From: a virus
DNA: 64,000 nt
Reading direction: 5' to 3' (one strand)
Virus record (IMG/VR): IMGVR_UViG_3300005471_000011
Coordinates: 40,108 to 104,107 of that record
Shown piece after piece: positions 27,638 to 35,392 of the stretch. Each line of letters begins with the position of its first letter. Position 1 is the stretch's first letter. A model generated the notes under the pieces. It saw only the letters and a program-made list of their open reading frames with translations. It searched no databases and was not told the DNA's origin. A program made the translations under genes and the position numbers.

Positions 27638-28342
27638 ATGTCCAGCCGCGAAGCTACCGCCGATATCAAACTCGTCCTGGAGGCGACGATTGTCAATGCG
27701 CTGCCCGATGGGCAGGAGCCATCGGCAGGGCTAGGACTGACGGTCGCTACTAAGTTCGACAGCGGCACATCCGAGAATCAGTACAACCGCGAATGGGAGG
27801 ACAAGCGAACGCTGCTGTCCGGCGCTTCGGAAGACTTGGACTTTTTCGACTTCACGGGATTCGACATCGGTGCAGGAGCGGGCAAGGATGCCTTGGGGCA
27901 GGACTTGCGGTTGCAGGAAATCGTCACGCTGATCATTCAGCAGACCGGCGGCGATGGAAAGCTGGAAATCAACGCGACCGATCCTACGGGCATGCTGCTG
28001 TGGGTGCGCAGGTTCACAGTGGCCAATGGCGCGGCGACAGGTAAGACGTTGCTGTTCATGCACTCGCCGGGCGAGATCGGCTATCCGGTGATTGAAGGAT
28101 CTTCATTCGAAGTCCGGGTAAGTGCCAACGGCGGGGACGTTGAATACACGGTCGTCGTGCTGGGGCGCGACACCGAAGAAGAATCTACGAGCAGCCGGTC
28201 ATCGAGCAGCTCCAGCGTCAGCAGTATTTCCAGCAGCTCGACAAGTTCACGGTCCAGTTCGTCCACGAGCAGCGCGAGTAGTTCGTCAGTATCTAGCAGC
28301 TCGACGAGCAGCGTATCCTCTTCCAGTAGCAGTTCGTCATGA
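27638..28342 (+). CDS. stalked virion protein, paralogue 3 of 3
   Basis: This 234-residue protein contains the shared domain (SENQYNREW, FDIGAGAGKDALGQDLRLQE, VEYTVVVLGRDTEEES) and a ~50-residue Ser/Thr stalk that runs to the stop. It follows paralogue 2 after only three bases, which suggests tandem duplication with loss or gain of the C-terminal head. The stop overlaps the next start (ATGA), linking the virion block to the sugar-modifying block. Confidence 0.72.
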   Translation: MSSREATADIKLVLEATIVNALPDGQEPSAGLGLTVATKFDSGTSENQYNREWEDKRTLLSGASEDLDFFDFTGFDIGAGAGKDALGQDLRLQEIVTLIIQQTGGDGKLEINATDPTGMLLWVRRFTVANGAATGKTLLFMHSPGEIGYPVIEGSSFEVRVSANGGDVEYTVVVLGRDTEEESTSSRSSSSSSVSSISSSSTSSRSSSSTSSASSSSVSSSSTSSVSSSSSSSS

Positions 28343-29382
28343 GCCAGGAAACACGCGCGGAAGGAATCGCCCGACGCCGGCGGGAGCGTGAGGCTCGCAA
28401 GGCGGCGAGGGAAGCCAAAAGCCAGCAGCGGCAGGCGCAACGCGAGGCAATGGGCGGACCCATGCCGGAAGCAATGGCCGATCCCGGCACGGATGATCCG
28501 CTGGAGGTCTGCGACCGGGACAAGCGGCCGACGCACGCCATGCGCAACCAGTGGGCGGGCTGCGCGGCGTTCCTCGTCTGCGGGGGACCGAGCCTGCGGC
28601 AGATCGACCTATCGTTCCTGCGCGAGCGCGGGATCGTTTCGCTTGGCATCAACAACGTCGCGGGATACGCTCCCGTCCGCGCGTGGTGCTACAGCGACTC
28701 CACACACAAGTTCCACCACGGGATATTCTTCGATCCCAACATCATCAAGTTCGTTCCCAAGCCGAGATTAGAGAAGAACGACAAGAGCCGCGTGCGCGCC
28801 AAGCTGCCGGACGGAACGTTTCGCTGGACCGGCAGGCACGTTTCGCAGTGTCCCAACGTGTTCGGGTTCCCTCGCGAGACGAAGTTCTTCCCGGAGCAGT
28901 TCTTCTCGCTGCCGTATGCCAGTTGGGGTGCGAGCGACAAGCACCCGGAGATGAACTACCGCGCAAAAAACATTTTCACGTTCTTCATCGGGTTCCGGCT
29001 GCTCCACTACCTGGGCGTGCGACGGGTTTACATGTTGGGCGTGGACTTCAAGATGGACGCCGCGCAGGGTTATGCTTTCGGTCAGGCGCGCTGGCCCGGC
29101 GCCGTCAACGGCAACAACGGCAAGTACCGGATCGCCACGGGCATGCTCCAGGAGTTGCGCCCGCATTTCGAGAAGGCTGGGTTCGAGGTTTATCAGACCA
29201 ACCCGGACAGCGCGCTGCGGGTATTCGATTACGTTCCGCTGGCGACCGCCATCCAGGATTGCCGGGGAGCGGTTCCGCCGGAACCGTGGTCAGAAGATGC
29301 CTTGGAGGGGTGGTACGAAGATATCACCCCGGAAGGGCAGCAGAAGCCGACGGATGCGCCAGAAACCGCAGAAGAGGACTGA
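28339..29382 (+). CDS. DUF115/MptE-like protein, possible glycan-modifying enzyme
   Basis: This 347-residue protein has a charged coiled-coil N-terminus (~60 residues) and then a Rossmann-like domain starting CAAFLVCGGPSLRQIDLSFL, the GGPSL signature of DUF115 proteins and some sialyltransferase-like enzymes. Further matches are a SDSTHKF turn and RRVYMLGVDFKMD, where the conserved Gly-x-Asp lies. Such proteins act on nucleotide sugars or pterin phosphates, often in flagellin or capsule glycosylation. Coupled translation with a Ser/Thr-rich virion protein makes a glycan role attractive, but this is inference. Confidence 0.68.
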   Translation: MSQETRAEGIARRRREREARKAAREAKSQQRQAQREAMGGPMPEAMADPGTDDPLEVCDRDKRPTHAMRNQWAGCAAFLVCGGPSLRQIDLSFLRERGIVSLGINNVAGYAPVRAWCYSDSTHKFHHGIFFDPNIIKFVPKPRLEKNDKSRVRAKLPDGTFRWTGRHVSQCPNVFGFPRETKFFPEQFFSLPYASWGASDKHPEMNYRAKNIFTFFIGFRLLHYLGVRRVYMLGVDFKMDAAQGYAFGQARWPGAVNGNNGKYRIATGMLQELRPHFEKAGFEVYQTNPDSALRVFDYVPLATAIQDCRGAVPPEPWSEDALEGWYEDITPEGQQKPTDAPETAEED

Positions 29383-29912
29383 TGCGCTATCTCGTGGTTG
29401 ATCTTGAGGCTACGTGCTGCGATGATGATTCGATTGCAGCCAGCGAGCAGGAGACCATCGAGATTGGTGCGGCGATGCTTGATCGAGCAGTGGTCGCAAC
29501 CTTCCAGACGTTCGTGCGCCCGCAAAGACATCCGTTGCTGACTCGGTTCTGCATGGAGCTGACAGGCATCAAGCAGCAAGATGTTGATAGCGCCGCGCCA
29601 TTACCGGCGGCATTCACGTCATTCCTTGAATGGGCGCTTCAATTTGGGGCATGGCACTTTGCCTCATGGGGGACATTCGATGAGCAGCAATTGTTGCGCG
29701 ACTGCGCCTTCCACGACATAGCGTACCCGATGGGAAGGCACATCGACTTGGCGCACGTGTTTAGGAAGCACGCGGGCTGCACCGCTGGGCGCGAGCGAGC
29801 AATGCGGTTGCTTGGAGTTAAGCCGGAAGGCACACGCCATCGCGGGATAGATGACGCCAGGAACGCAGCAGGCATCGCCGCAGAGATGCAGTCGCGTGGT
29901 TGGATGACGTAG
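29382..29912 (+). CDS. DEDDh 3'-5' exonuclease
   Basis: This 176-residue protein has ExoI VVDLEAT (Asp7, Glu9), a central TGIKQQDV, ExoII SWGTFDEQQLL and ExoIII HRGIDDARNAAGI, which gives the DEDDh set. The compact form resembles ERI1/KapD-type exoribonucleases and the proofreading epsilon family. It starts one base before the end of the previous stop. It would trim RNA or DNA 3' ends; the sequence does not say which. Confidence 0.85.
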   Translation: MRYLVVDLEATCCDDDSIAASEQETIEIGAAMLDRAVVATFQTFVRPQRHPLLTRFCMELTGIKQQDVDSAAPLPAAFTSFLEWALQFGAWHFASWGTFDEQQLLRDCAFHDIAYPMGRHIDLAHVFRKHAGCTAGRERAMRLLGVKPEGTRHRGIDDARNAAGIAAEMQSRGWMT

Positions 29913-29918
29913 CAGTCA

Positions 29919-30632
29919 CTACGGGAGTTTGCCGCGTCGCAATTCGGAGTAGGAGATCGGCGGACGCGGCGATAGGTTCTCAATGGGCTGCTCGACCGCT
30001 TGCTGTGCCGCCTGCTGAATGTCGAGCACCTGCTTCTCCGCTTGCTCGCGCTCGACGGCTTCGATGTCCCGGCGCACCTGCTCAAGCTGGACCTGCCGGA
30101 CCTCGGCGGCGGTAAGTCGTTTTGGCTGGGGCAATGTCGGCTCGCGGACGATCTTGGGCTTGACGTTGGCGGCGACGCTGACGGTTTGCGGCTCCGCAGC
30201 TACCGGTGCCGGCTGGGCGGGGTTGAAGGGGTCCAAGTTCTGGACGCCGCAGATGATCAGCCAGCCCAAGGCCAGCCCGCCAGCGCCCCCCAGGACGCAG
30301 CGGACGACGTGATCGGCTAGCGAAGGCAGCTTGTCGCGATGCCTGCGCCGGCGGTGCTGGCGGATGGCAAATGCAGGCCGGGCAGCTTGAACCGCGGGGG
30401 CGCAGGTCAAGGGTGGAGCGAACGGTTCGCCGGACTCCAGCTCGATCCCCTGGCTCTCGCCGCCCAGGGCTCGCCAGGACGCCCAGAAGTCATCCCGGTT
30501 GGCACACATGCCTTCATGGACCAACAGCGGTCCCAAGCCTCCTGCGCAGCTACAGTGCAGCCCCAGGCCCATGACGGCGACGGGTGTAGCCACAAGCTGC
30601 TGTCCGAAGAACGTCACGTTAAGCGGTTTCAT
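29919..30632 (-). CDS. membrane-anchored coiled-coil protein
   Basis: This 237-residue protein lies on the minus strand, convergent with the exonuclease. The start was placed at the ATG with GGGAGG upstream; another in-frame ATG lies 24 bases further out. It has a Gly/Cys-containing N-terminal region, a basic patch (RQHRRRRHRDK), one membrane segment (residues ~112-130, VLGGAGGLALGWLIICGV), a Pro-rich linker and a Glu/Gln-rich coiled coil (~173-215). No family is recognised. Its reversed orientation hints at separate control. Confidence 0.65.
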   Translation of the reverse strand: MKPLNVTFFGQQLVATPVAVMGLGLHCSCAGGLGPLLVHEGMCANRDDFWASWRALGGESQGIELESGEPFAPPLTCAPAVQAARPAFAIRQHRRRRHRDKLPSLADHVVRCVLGGAGGLALGWLIICGVQNLDPFNPAQPAPVAAEPQTVSVAANVKPKIVREPTLPQPKRLTAAEVRQVQLEQVRRDIEAVEREQAEKQVLDIQQAAQQAVEQPIENLSPRPPISYSELRRGKLP

Positions 30633-30831
30633 TGCCAAGCCTCCCAGATTTCCCATGTTGCCGGTGTCATTTTACCGTCACGCGCCAAACAAAAAAACGG
30701 CGCATTTGTATAGGGGGACGGCTGATCACGGACATGCGGCGCATATGAGTTTGGCGTGTCCCTATTGACTTTGCCGGCAAACCGCCATAGCGGCACTGTG
30801 GTTTACGGGATTTTCCAGGTATTTTCAGCTA

Positions 30832-30860
30832 TTGACGCAGAAACTTTGAATCGGTAAAAT
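30832..30860 (+). promoter_or_regulatory. sigma70-type promoter
   Basis: TTGACG and TAAAAT are separated by 17 bases, with a predicted start near 30867. The gap between the divergent genes is AT-richer than the surroundings and also has a poly-A stretch near 30690. Confidence 0.78.
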
Positions 30861-30902
30861 AACGGCACTGGGCCAACGAATACATGATAGGGAACGCAAA
30901 CC

Positions 30903-31307
30903 ATGACCACCGAGGACGAAAATGAAAACCTTCAGCAAGCAGCGGTTGACCAAGGCAATTCAGAAGTACGCCAGGAAGCACGGCTTCAGCGCCAGCACGG
31001 TGAGGACGGTAACAAGCCTGCGACTGGCCGCGCTCCGCGAAAGCGGTTTGGTTTAGGCTCCGGCAACACGCCGGCAATCGGCTGGCACACATTTCAGCAG
31101 TGCGAGAATGCCATCCGCTGCGACCGAATCAACGTGATGCTGGATTCCGGCAAGCGAGTGTTCGGCGACGACGGGAAGGACGAGCCAGGGACATGGCACG
31201 AGATAGAAGAGGCGGTTGAACCGATGAGCCACGGCTTGTATGTGAAAACAAAGGACGGGAGGAGGATTCGGATTTATGCCTACGACGCATCGGATGCACG
31301 ACAATAG
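30903..31307 (+). CDS. hypothetical protein
   Basis: This 134-residue protein has a charged, disordered-looking N-terminus (~50 residues rich in Glu, Gln and Asn) and a compact C-terminal part (HTFQQCENAIRCDRINVMLD; HGLYVKTKDGRRIRIYAYDA) that looks like a small beta domain. It is first in the unit behind a strong promoter, so it may be expressed early. The function is unknown. Confidence 0.65.
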   Translation: MTTEDENENLQQAAVDQGNSEVRQEARLQRQHGEDGNKPATGRAPRKRFGLGSGNTPAIGWHTFQQCENAIRCDRINVMLDSGKRVFGDDGKDEPGTWHEIEEAVEPMSHGLYVKTKDGRRIRIYAYDASDARQ

Positions 31308-31343
31308 GGCTTCGGCCCTTAATGCGGCTCGGCACGTTGCCGA
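31306..31343 (+). other. two hairpins between genes
   Basis: AGGGC-TTCG-GCCCT is a very stable UUCG tetraloop hairpin placed at a stop codon. A second hairpin, TCGGCA-CGT-TGCCGA, follows. There is no T-run, so partial attenuation or message-end protection is more likely than termination. Confidence 0.5.
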
Positions 31344-31364
31344 ACGGTCCCAAGGAGCCCAGTA

Positions 31365-32327
31365 ATGGCATGGCATGACTACCCACTTGCGATCCGCGGC
31401 ATGGCTGCGACAGCCGGCCGCACGGAGCAGGGACTCATCGACCACATGCAGGAGATCGTGCGGCGGGACATGATCACCGGCGCTCGCAAGGTCGCCTTCA
31501 TCAACAGCCTGGCGCATTTCGGAGGGGAGTTGCGGTGGACACAGGCGCATCGCCCGTACTATGACGTCTATCCGTCGGTAGTTCGGGCTTTCCTCAACGT
31601 GGACCTGGACAAGCTGCTTTGCGACCACGTGCGGCTGCCAATCCCGGACTTGCTTGTCCGATTCCAGCCGGGGCATGAGTTGCCGGGCGGCGACGGCGCT
31701 TTGGTGCGCAGCTTCCTGGTGAGCATGACCGAGCAGCACAGAACCTCCAACGCCGGCATGCTGGTCGGCATCGATGAATGGCGGGAAGGGCAGGAAGTCC
31801 CCAACCACACGGTCACCGTAGTATCGCTGGCACCTGGGACGACCGTCATGTCGCGGCTAGTTCGCGGGCGTGAAATCACGGGCACGCTGATCGAGGCCGG
31901 CGTGAATGATACCACAGTGGATAACGTATTCCGGTTCGCGGTGGCTCTGTGCCTACTCAAAGACCAGATGGACTTAGTCAGCCCCGAACCGCTGGAGGCC
32001 GACCGCAGTAAGTGGGACGCGACCCATGATCCAAAGCTGCTGGAAAAGGCAGCGCGGCGCGGCAAGCGATGCTGGTCCATCGGCAAGCACATCGAGGTCG
32101 CACCGGGATTCCGCCGTCCGCATTTTGCGATCCGCTGGATGGGCAAAGGCGGCACGGACCCGAGGCTGCGACCCATCAAGGGCTGCCTTGTGCGGCGTGA
32201 GAAGCTGGCGGAAGTCCCCACGGGCTACCTGGACATCCAGCTAGACGAGGAAGCCTTAGCCGCAGTAGAATCCGCGCATGGAACGCCAGCCAAAGCCGTG
32301 GGGACGGACGACCCCCATCATCCGTGA
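31365..32327 (+). CDS. hypothetical protein, predicted intracellular
   Basis: This 320-residue protein has a helical first half (HMQEIVRRDMITGARKVAFI; PYYDVYPSVVRAFLNVDLDK) and a second half with RGKRCWSIGKHIEVAPGFRR and FAIRWMGKGGTDPRLRPIKG, a basic pattern seen in some uncharacterised phage and plasmid proteins. No catalytic motif is seen. AAGGAGC precedes the start. Confidence 0.62.
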   Translation: MAWHDYPLAIRGMAATAGRTEQGLIDHMQEIVRRDMITGARKVAFINSLAHFGGELRWTQAHRPYYDVYPSVVRAFLNVDLDKLLCDHVRLPIPDLLVRFQPGHELPGGDGALVRSFLVSMTEQHRTSNAGMLVGIDEWREGQEVPNHTVTVVSLAPGTTVMSRLVRGREITGTLIEAGVNDTTVDNVFRFAVALCLLKDQMDLVSPEPLEADRSKWDATHDPKLLEKAARRGKRCWSIGKHIEVAPGFRRPHFAIRWMGKGGTDPRLRPIKGCLVRREKLAEVPTGYLDIQLDEEALAAVESAHGTPAKAVGTDDPHHP

Positions 32328-32727
32328 CCCGCTGTATCACGTTGATCGCATCGCCGTTGAGCCGGGAGGGCACTGCTCCATCCACCGCCACTTGCACAAG
32401 AGCAACGCTTTTCACGTACTATCCGGCGCGCTGCTCGTAGTGCGGTTCACCCAGGTCGGAGGCGTCGGGCCGCACACGTGGATGACCGCCGGGAACACTT
32501 ACACGCTCTATCCCGGCTGGTGGCATCAGTTCTGGACGAAGATCGGCGCTGAGGCATTAGAGGTGTACCTGCCGGCGACGGAGAACCCGGTTGACGTGGC
32601 AGACATCGAGCGGCATCCGCAGTTCAGCGAGGGCGGAATTCTGGATTACAACATGCTCACTCCGCGATGGCACCAAGTATTCAAGCCGCTGGAGATCGAA
32701 GTCCCGGCGCTGCAACTCCAGCTATAG
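32278..32727 (+). CDS. cupin-fold protein, mannose-6-phosphate isomerase-like
   Basis: This 149-residue single cupin has HVDRIAVEPGGHCSIHRHLH, FHVLSGALLVV and a late PGWWHQFW, giving the conserved His cluster and Gly turns. The opening KPWG and overall spacing resemble the C-terminal cupin of type II phosphomannose isomerases and small sugar-nucleotide isomerases. It starts inside the previous gene in another frame. Near several glycosyltransferases, a role in making or tailoring a sugar is reasonable. Confidence 0.78.
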   Translation: MERQPKPWGRTTPIIRDPLYHVDRIAVEPGGHCSIHRHLHKSNAFHVLSGALLVVRFTQVGGVGPHTWMTAGNTYTLYPGWWHQFWTKIGAEALEVYLPATENPVDVADIERHPQFSEGGILDYNMLTPRWHQVFKPLEIEVPALQLQL

Positions 32728-32735
32728 GAAACCTG

Positions 32736-32960
32736 ATGGGCTGGTATCCGTGTGAGCTATGCAAAGGCAACGGGTGGGCGCTGAAGCCGGGCAAGGGCTG
32801 GTGGCACGTGCTGCTGTGGGCGTTGCACTGGGACATGGCGTCACCTTCGCGGACCCCTTGGATGCAATGCCCACACTGCAACGGCAGGGGCTACGAGCCG
32901 CCGCCGTGGACGGGAAGCAGGCCATTGCCTCCACCTCCACCGCCGAAGAAGTATGCCTGA
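32736..32960 (+). CDS. small DnaJ-type zinc-finger protein
   Basis: This 74-residue protein has CELCKGNG and CPHCNGRG, two CxxCxGxG units separated by a Trp-rich stretch, and ends in a proline run. AGGAAA lies 7 bases before the chosen ATG. It resembles the product at 6314-6475. Confidence 0.68.
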   Translation: MGWYPCELCKGNGWALKPGKGWWHVLLWALHWDMASPSRTPWMQCPHCNGRGYEPPPWTGSRPLPPPPPPKKYA

Positions 32961-33166
32961 TGCACGAGACGTTCCGGCGCTGGCAGGAGATCGGCGGCTT
33001 GGTCCGCGAATCTGGCTGCTTCGCCCTGGTGGACCGGATGGCTTTGCGGGAATATACCAACGTGGGCAGCTTGCAGCGTTGGCAGGTGATTGACGAGTCC
33101 CAGGAGTGGTATCGGACGTTTCGCAGCGCGGCGCAGGCAGCGACCTGCCTGGAGGATCAAACCTGA
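32960..33166 (+). CDS. hypothetical small protein
   Basis: This 68-residue, mainly helical protein (FRRWQEIGGLVRESGCFALV) is coupled to both neighbours by stop/start overlaps. Nothing identifies its function. Confidence 0.55.
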   Translation: MHETFRRWQEIGGLVRESGCFALVDRMALREYTNVGSLQRWQVIDESQEWYRTFRSAAQAATCLEDQT

Positions 33167-33429
33167 TGGCTGCCACGATTCTCACCGATGAGCTTTCACC
33201 CGCTGAGCGATTTGCCACGGCCGTCGGCTTGGTGCTTGCCGGCGACTACTTCAAGCTGGACGCGAAGAACCCAGACGAGGAATACCAAATCACGATCATG
33301 ATCGCCAAGCTGGTAGAGAGATTGAACGTCAGCAAGGAATTCAGCCGCGCCGCTGCGGAGACGGCGGAGTTGGGCCAAATCTTCCGCGAGGCGCGTTCCG
33401 AGATCAACGCCAAGAGGCGCGGTAAATGA
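33166..33429 (+). CDS. hypothetical small helical protein
   Basis: This 87-residue protein starts at an ATG overlapping the previous stop. Its helices (PAERFATAVGLVLAGDYFKL; AAAETAELGQIFREARSEIN) end in a basic tail. The function is unknown. Confidence 0.58.
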   Translation: MAATILTDELSPAERFATAVGLVLAGDYFKLDAKNPDEEYQITIMIAKLVERLNVSKEFSRAAAETAELGQIFREARSEINAKRRGK

Positions 33430-33710
33430 AGTGCGAAAACAACTGCCGCAAGACTTCATCTCACTGCCATTGCTGCGCGGAAGTCTCGCCGCCGCTGGAG
33501 TGCGTCCCGTGCCGGCTATGCGGGGATCGCGACGAGATGTACGCGGAGATCCCCGTGGAGGGCGACTGGCACGGGCAAGGCTTCGTCATGCGGATCGGCT
33601 GCCTCTGTCCGGCGTCGATGGAGCTTGAGAAGGACGAGACGCGAACGGAGTTTGAAATCTACGAGGAATCTATTTTGCAGTGGAACGAAATGCAGGAGGA
33701 TCGAGGGTGA
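33426..33710 (+). CDS. Cys-rich zinc-binding protein
   Basis: This 94-residue protein has at least nine cysteines, including CHCC and CRLC near the N-terminus and CLC later, then an acidic helix. It could hold two zinc ions. Overlaps on both sides place it in the same operon as the following glycosyltransferase. Confidence 0.62.
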   Translation: MKCENNCRKTSSHCHCCAEVSPPLECVPCRLCGDRDEMYAEIPVEGDWHGQGFVMRIGCLCPASMELEKDETRTEFEIYEESILQWNEMQEDRG

Positions 33711-34534
33711 ACATCCGCGAGAACCTAACCGTCGTCGTGGGCGTGGACGCCAAGACGCTGATCCAGTTCGAGCAGTCCCACAGGACATGGCGGCTGCACC
33801 ATCCGTGGCTGTTTCAAATCCCTTGGGTCGTGTTCTTCGACGGCGAAGTCGAGAACCTTAAGACCGCCATCCATGAGCGCAGGCAGTTCCCGGAAGGCAC
33901 AACGTTCGTTTCCTGGCCGCACTGCGCCTACAAGCTGGACGGGGAGACGCTGCGGAAGCCCAAGTACGAATCCCAACGGGAAAAAATGCTTTCCGGGCAC
34001 GTTTACGTTCCAGCAATGTTCGTTGAAACGGATTGGCACCTGAAGCTGGATACCGACTGCGTGGCACAAGGGCCATCTCCAAACTGGCCAGACCCGGAAT
34101 GGTTCAGACAGGACGACTTTGATCGGTTCCCAGCGTGGGTCGCGCCGAAATGGTTTTACACGAAAGGGATCAATGCTCTTGGCAGGCTAGAGGATTGGGG
34201 AGACCGCGTGCAGGCGCTGGCTCAGAAGCCGCGATTGAACATTCCATTTGATCCAAAAGCGATGCGGGTCGGGCATCCACGTATGTGTAGCTGGTGCTCT
34301 TTTTATCGAACGTCCTTTACAAAGAGGCTTGTCAATTGGCTCAGCGAAACTATGCCGCCTGGGCAATTACCAATCCCAAGTCAAGATGGCGTCGCGTGGT
34401 ACGCCGCAGCGCGCGCAGGTGAATACACTCGGATTGCTAATCAGAAATCGCATCTTTGGACCAATGTCCCGAAGCTCGGTAACTTGATCGCGCTCGTGCA
34501 GCGAGTCATGCGCGGAGAGCCGGTTGATGCTTAA
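33707..34534 (+). CDS. GT-A-like glycosyltransferase with DxD motif
   Basis: This 275-residue protein starts at GTG overlapping the preceding stop, with AGGAGG upstream. The N-terminal region has Rossmann-like strands (VVGVDAKTLIQF; IPWVVFFDGEV), and the metal/nucleotide-sugar motif WHLKLDTDCVA gives Asp115-x-Asp117. A Trp-rich C-terminal part follows (WYAAARAGEYTRIANQKSHL). The DxD after a hydrophobic strand is the classic GT-A feature. Donor and acceptor cannot be read. It is one of five such enzymes in the accessory block. Confidence 0.68.
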   Translation: MNIRENLTVVVGVDAKTLIQFEQSHRTWRLHHPWLFQIPWVVFFDGEVENLKTAIHERRQFPEGTTFVSWPHCAYKLDGETLRKPKYESQREKMLSGHVYVPAMFVETDWHLKLDTDCVAQGPSPNWPDPEWFRQDDFDRFPAWVAPKWFYTKGINALGRLEDWGDRVQALAQKPRLNIPFDPKAMRVGHPRMCSWCSFYRTSFTKRLVNWLSETMPPGQLPIPSQDGVAWYAAARAGEYTRIANQKSHLWTNVPKLGNLIALVQRVMRGEPVDA

Positions 34535-35073
34535 GACAGCCATTTCCAGGTCGCGCCGTACAGTACATCCCTTACGCAACCGACGCTGACGTTGAACACT
34601 GCTGCGATCCATTTATGACGCTTGCCGACAGCGCGAAATGCTCGAATCGCATGGACCTCTTGTTCGGTCAGGATGGCACTTCCGTGTCCTTCTCCTTTGG
34701 CAATTGTGCCGTGAATGATTTTATCATTCATGTTGCTCTTGCGGGTATCCCATCGCAAGTTGTCAATATCATTATCGTGCTCGTTCCCGTTTTCATGGCA
34801 GCCTTCCAGGCCGACCGGACATGGCCCAACAAAAACTGCAAGCATTAATTGATGCATCAAAATTTGCAATTCGCGGCCAGCCTTTCCGTCTTTCAATGTG
34901 GCCTTGAGGTAATTGCCACGACGTTGCAATTTCAATCTGCGAGGCGTTTTGTAAACCCCACCATTCCCGCCAGGTTTTTTGATTGACCAGAGTTGCCCGG
35001 ACCGCGAGAGAAAATAACCGGGCCAATCCGGGATTGGCGTCAATTCAGGAATAGCGGTAGAATCCGCAGACAT
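34531..35073 (-). CDS. HNH homing endonuclease with NUMOD4
   Basis: In this 180-residue protein, residues ~12-35 (PIPDWPGYFLSRSGQLWSI) are a NUMOD4 module. Residues ~70-115 carry the HNH-type ending CHENGNEHDNDIDNLRWDTR. The C-terminus (LTEQEVHAIRAFRA, WIAAVFNVSVGCVRDVLYG) is a helix-turn-helix DNA-binding module. This is the I-HmuI-like architecture of free-standing phage homing endonucleases. It is inserted against the direction of the neighbouring genes, overlaps the end of the preceding gene by four bases and seems to have interrupted nothing. Confidence 0.86.
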   Translation of the reverse strand: MSADSTAIPELTPIPDWPGYFLSRSGQLWSIKKPGGNGGVYKTPRRLKLQRRGNYLKATLKDGKAGRELQILMHQLMLAVFVGPCPVGLEGCHENGNEHDNDIDNLRWDTRKSNMNDKIIHGTIAKGEGHGSAILTEQEVHAIRAFRAVGKRHKWIAAVFNVSVGCVRDVLYGATWKWLS

Positions 35074-35106
35074 TCGATGTACCTCCAGTAAAGGTGCATT
35101 GGGTTC

Positions 35107-35136
35107 GGCCGTGCCGGGGCTAAATCCGGCACGGCC
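35107..35136 (+). other. perfect 11-bp inverted repeat
   Basis: GGCCGTGCCGG and CCGGCACGGCC flank an eight-base loop between the homing endonuclease and the next gene. There is no T-run on either strand. It may be an RNA stem or a protein-binding site. Confidence 0.55.
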
Positions 35137-35158
35137 CCTATTGTACAGTAGGCGGGGA

Positions 35159-35392
35159 ATGATTCAACGCATGGCCAAGAGCATCCTCAAGGATGATGAA
35201 CCCCAGCCTCGCAAGCTCAAGGATTCCGAGCGCAGCGCGCGAGGGTTGGGCTGGGAATACAAGCGACGCGGCCGGTTGCTCAAGTCCAATCCATTTCCAG
35301 CCGGCACCTTGAAGCACTCAGAATTCATCGCGGGCTGGAACGAATACACGCCGCCGGACAGCAAGACGGCGCACGACGGGGACATCGAATGA
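35159..35392 (+). CDS. ribosome modulation factor-like small protein
   Basis: This protein has about 77 residues; the start could also be the ATG 12 bases on. The C-terminal half, SARGLGWEYKRRGRLLKSNP followed by FPAGTLKHSEFIAGWNE, fits the RMF-type pattern: a helix with G-x-x-x-x-x-G, then NP(F/Y) and a closing GW motif. RMF silences ribosomes by forming 100S dimers; phage relatives of unknown role are common. The similarity is a short pattern only, so the function is tentative. Confidence 0.52.
   Translation: MIQRMAKSILKDDEPQPRKLKDSERSARGLGWEYKRRGRLLKSNPFPAGTLKHSEFIAGWNEYTPPDSKTAHDGDIE

Noticed and set aside
29919-30632. Plus-strand frames of ~100-125 residues opposite the minus-strand membrane protein.
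   Set aside because: The minus frame has a good ribosome site, a membrane segment and a coiled coil; the plus frames have none of these.
35107-35136. Rho-independent terminator.
   Set aside because: The stem is perfect, but no T-run follows on either strand.
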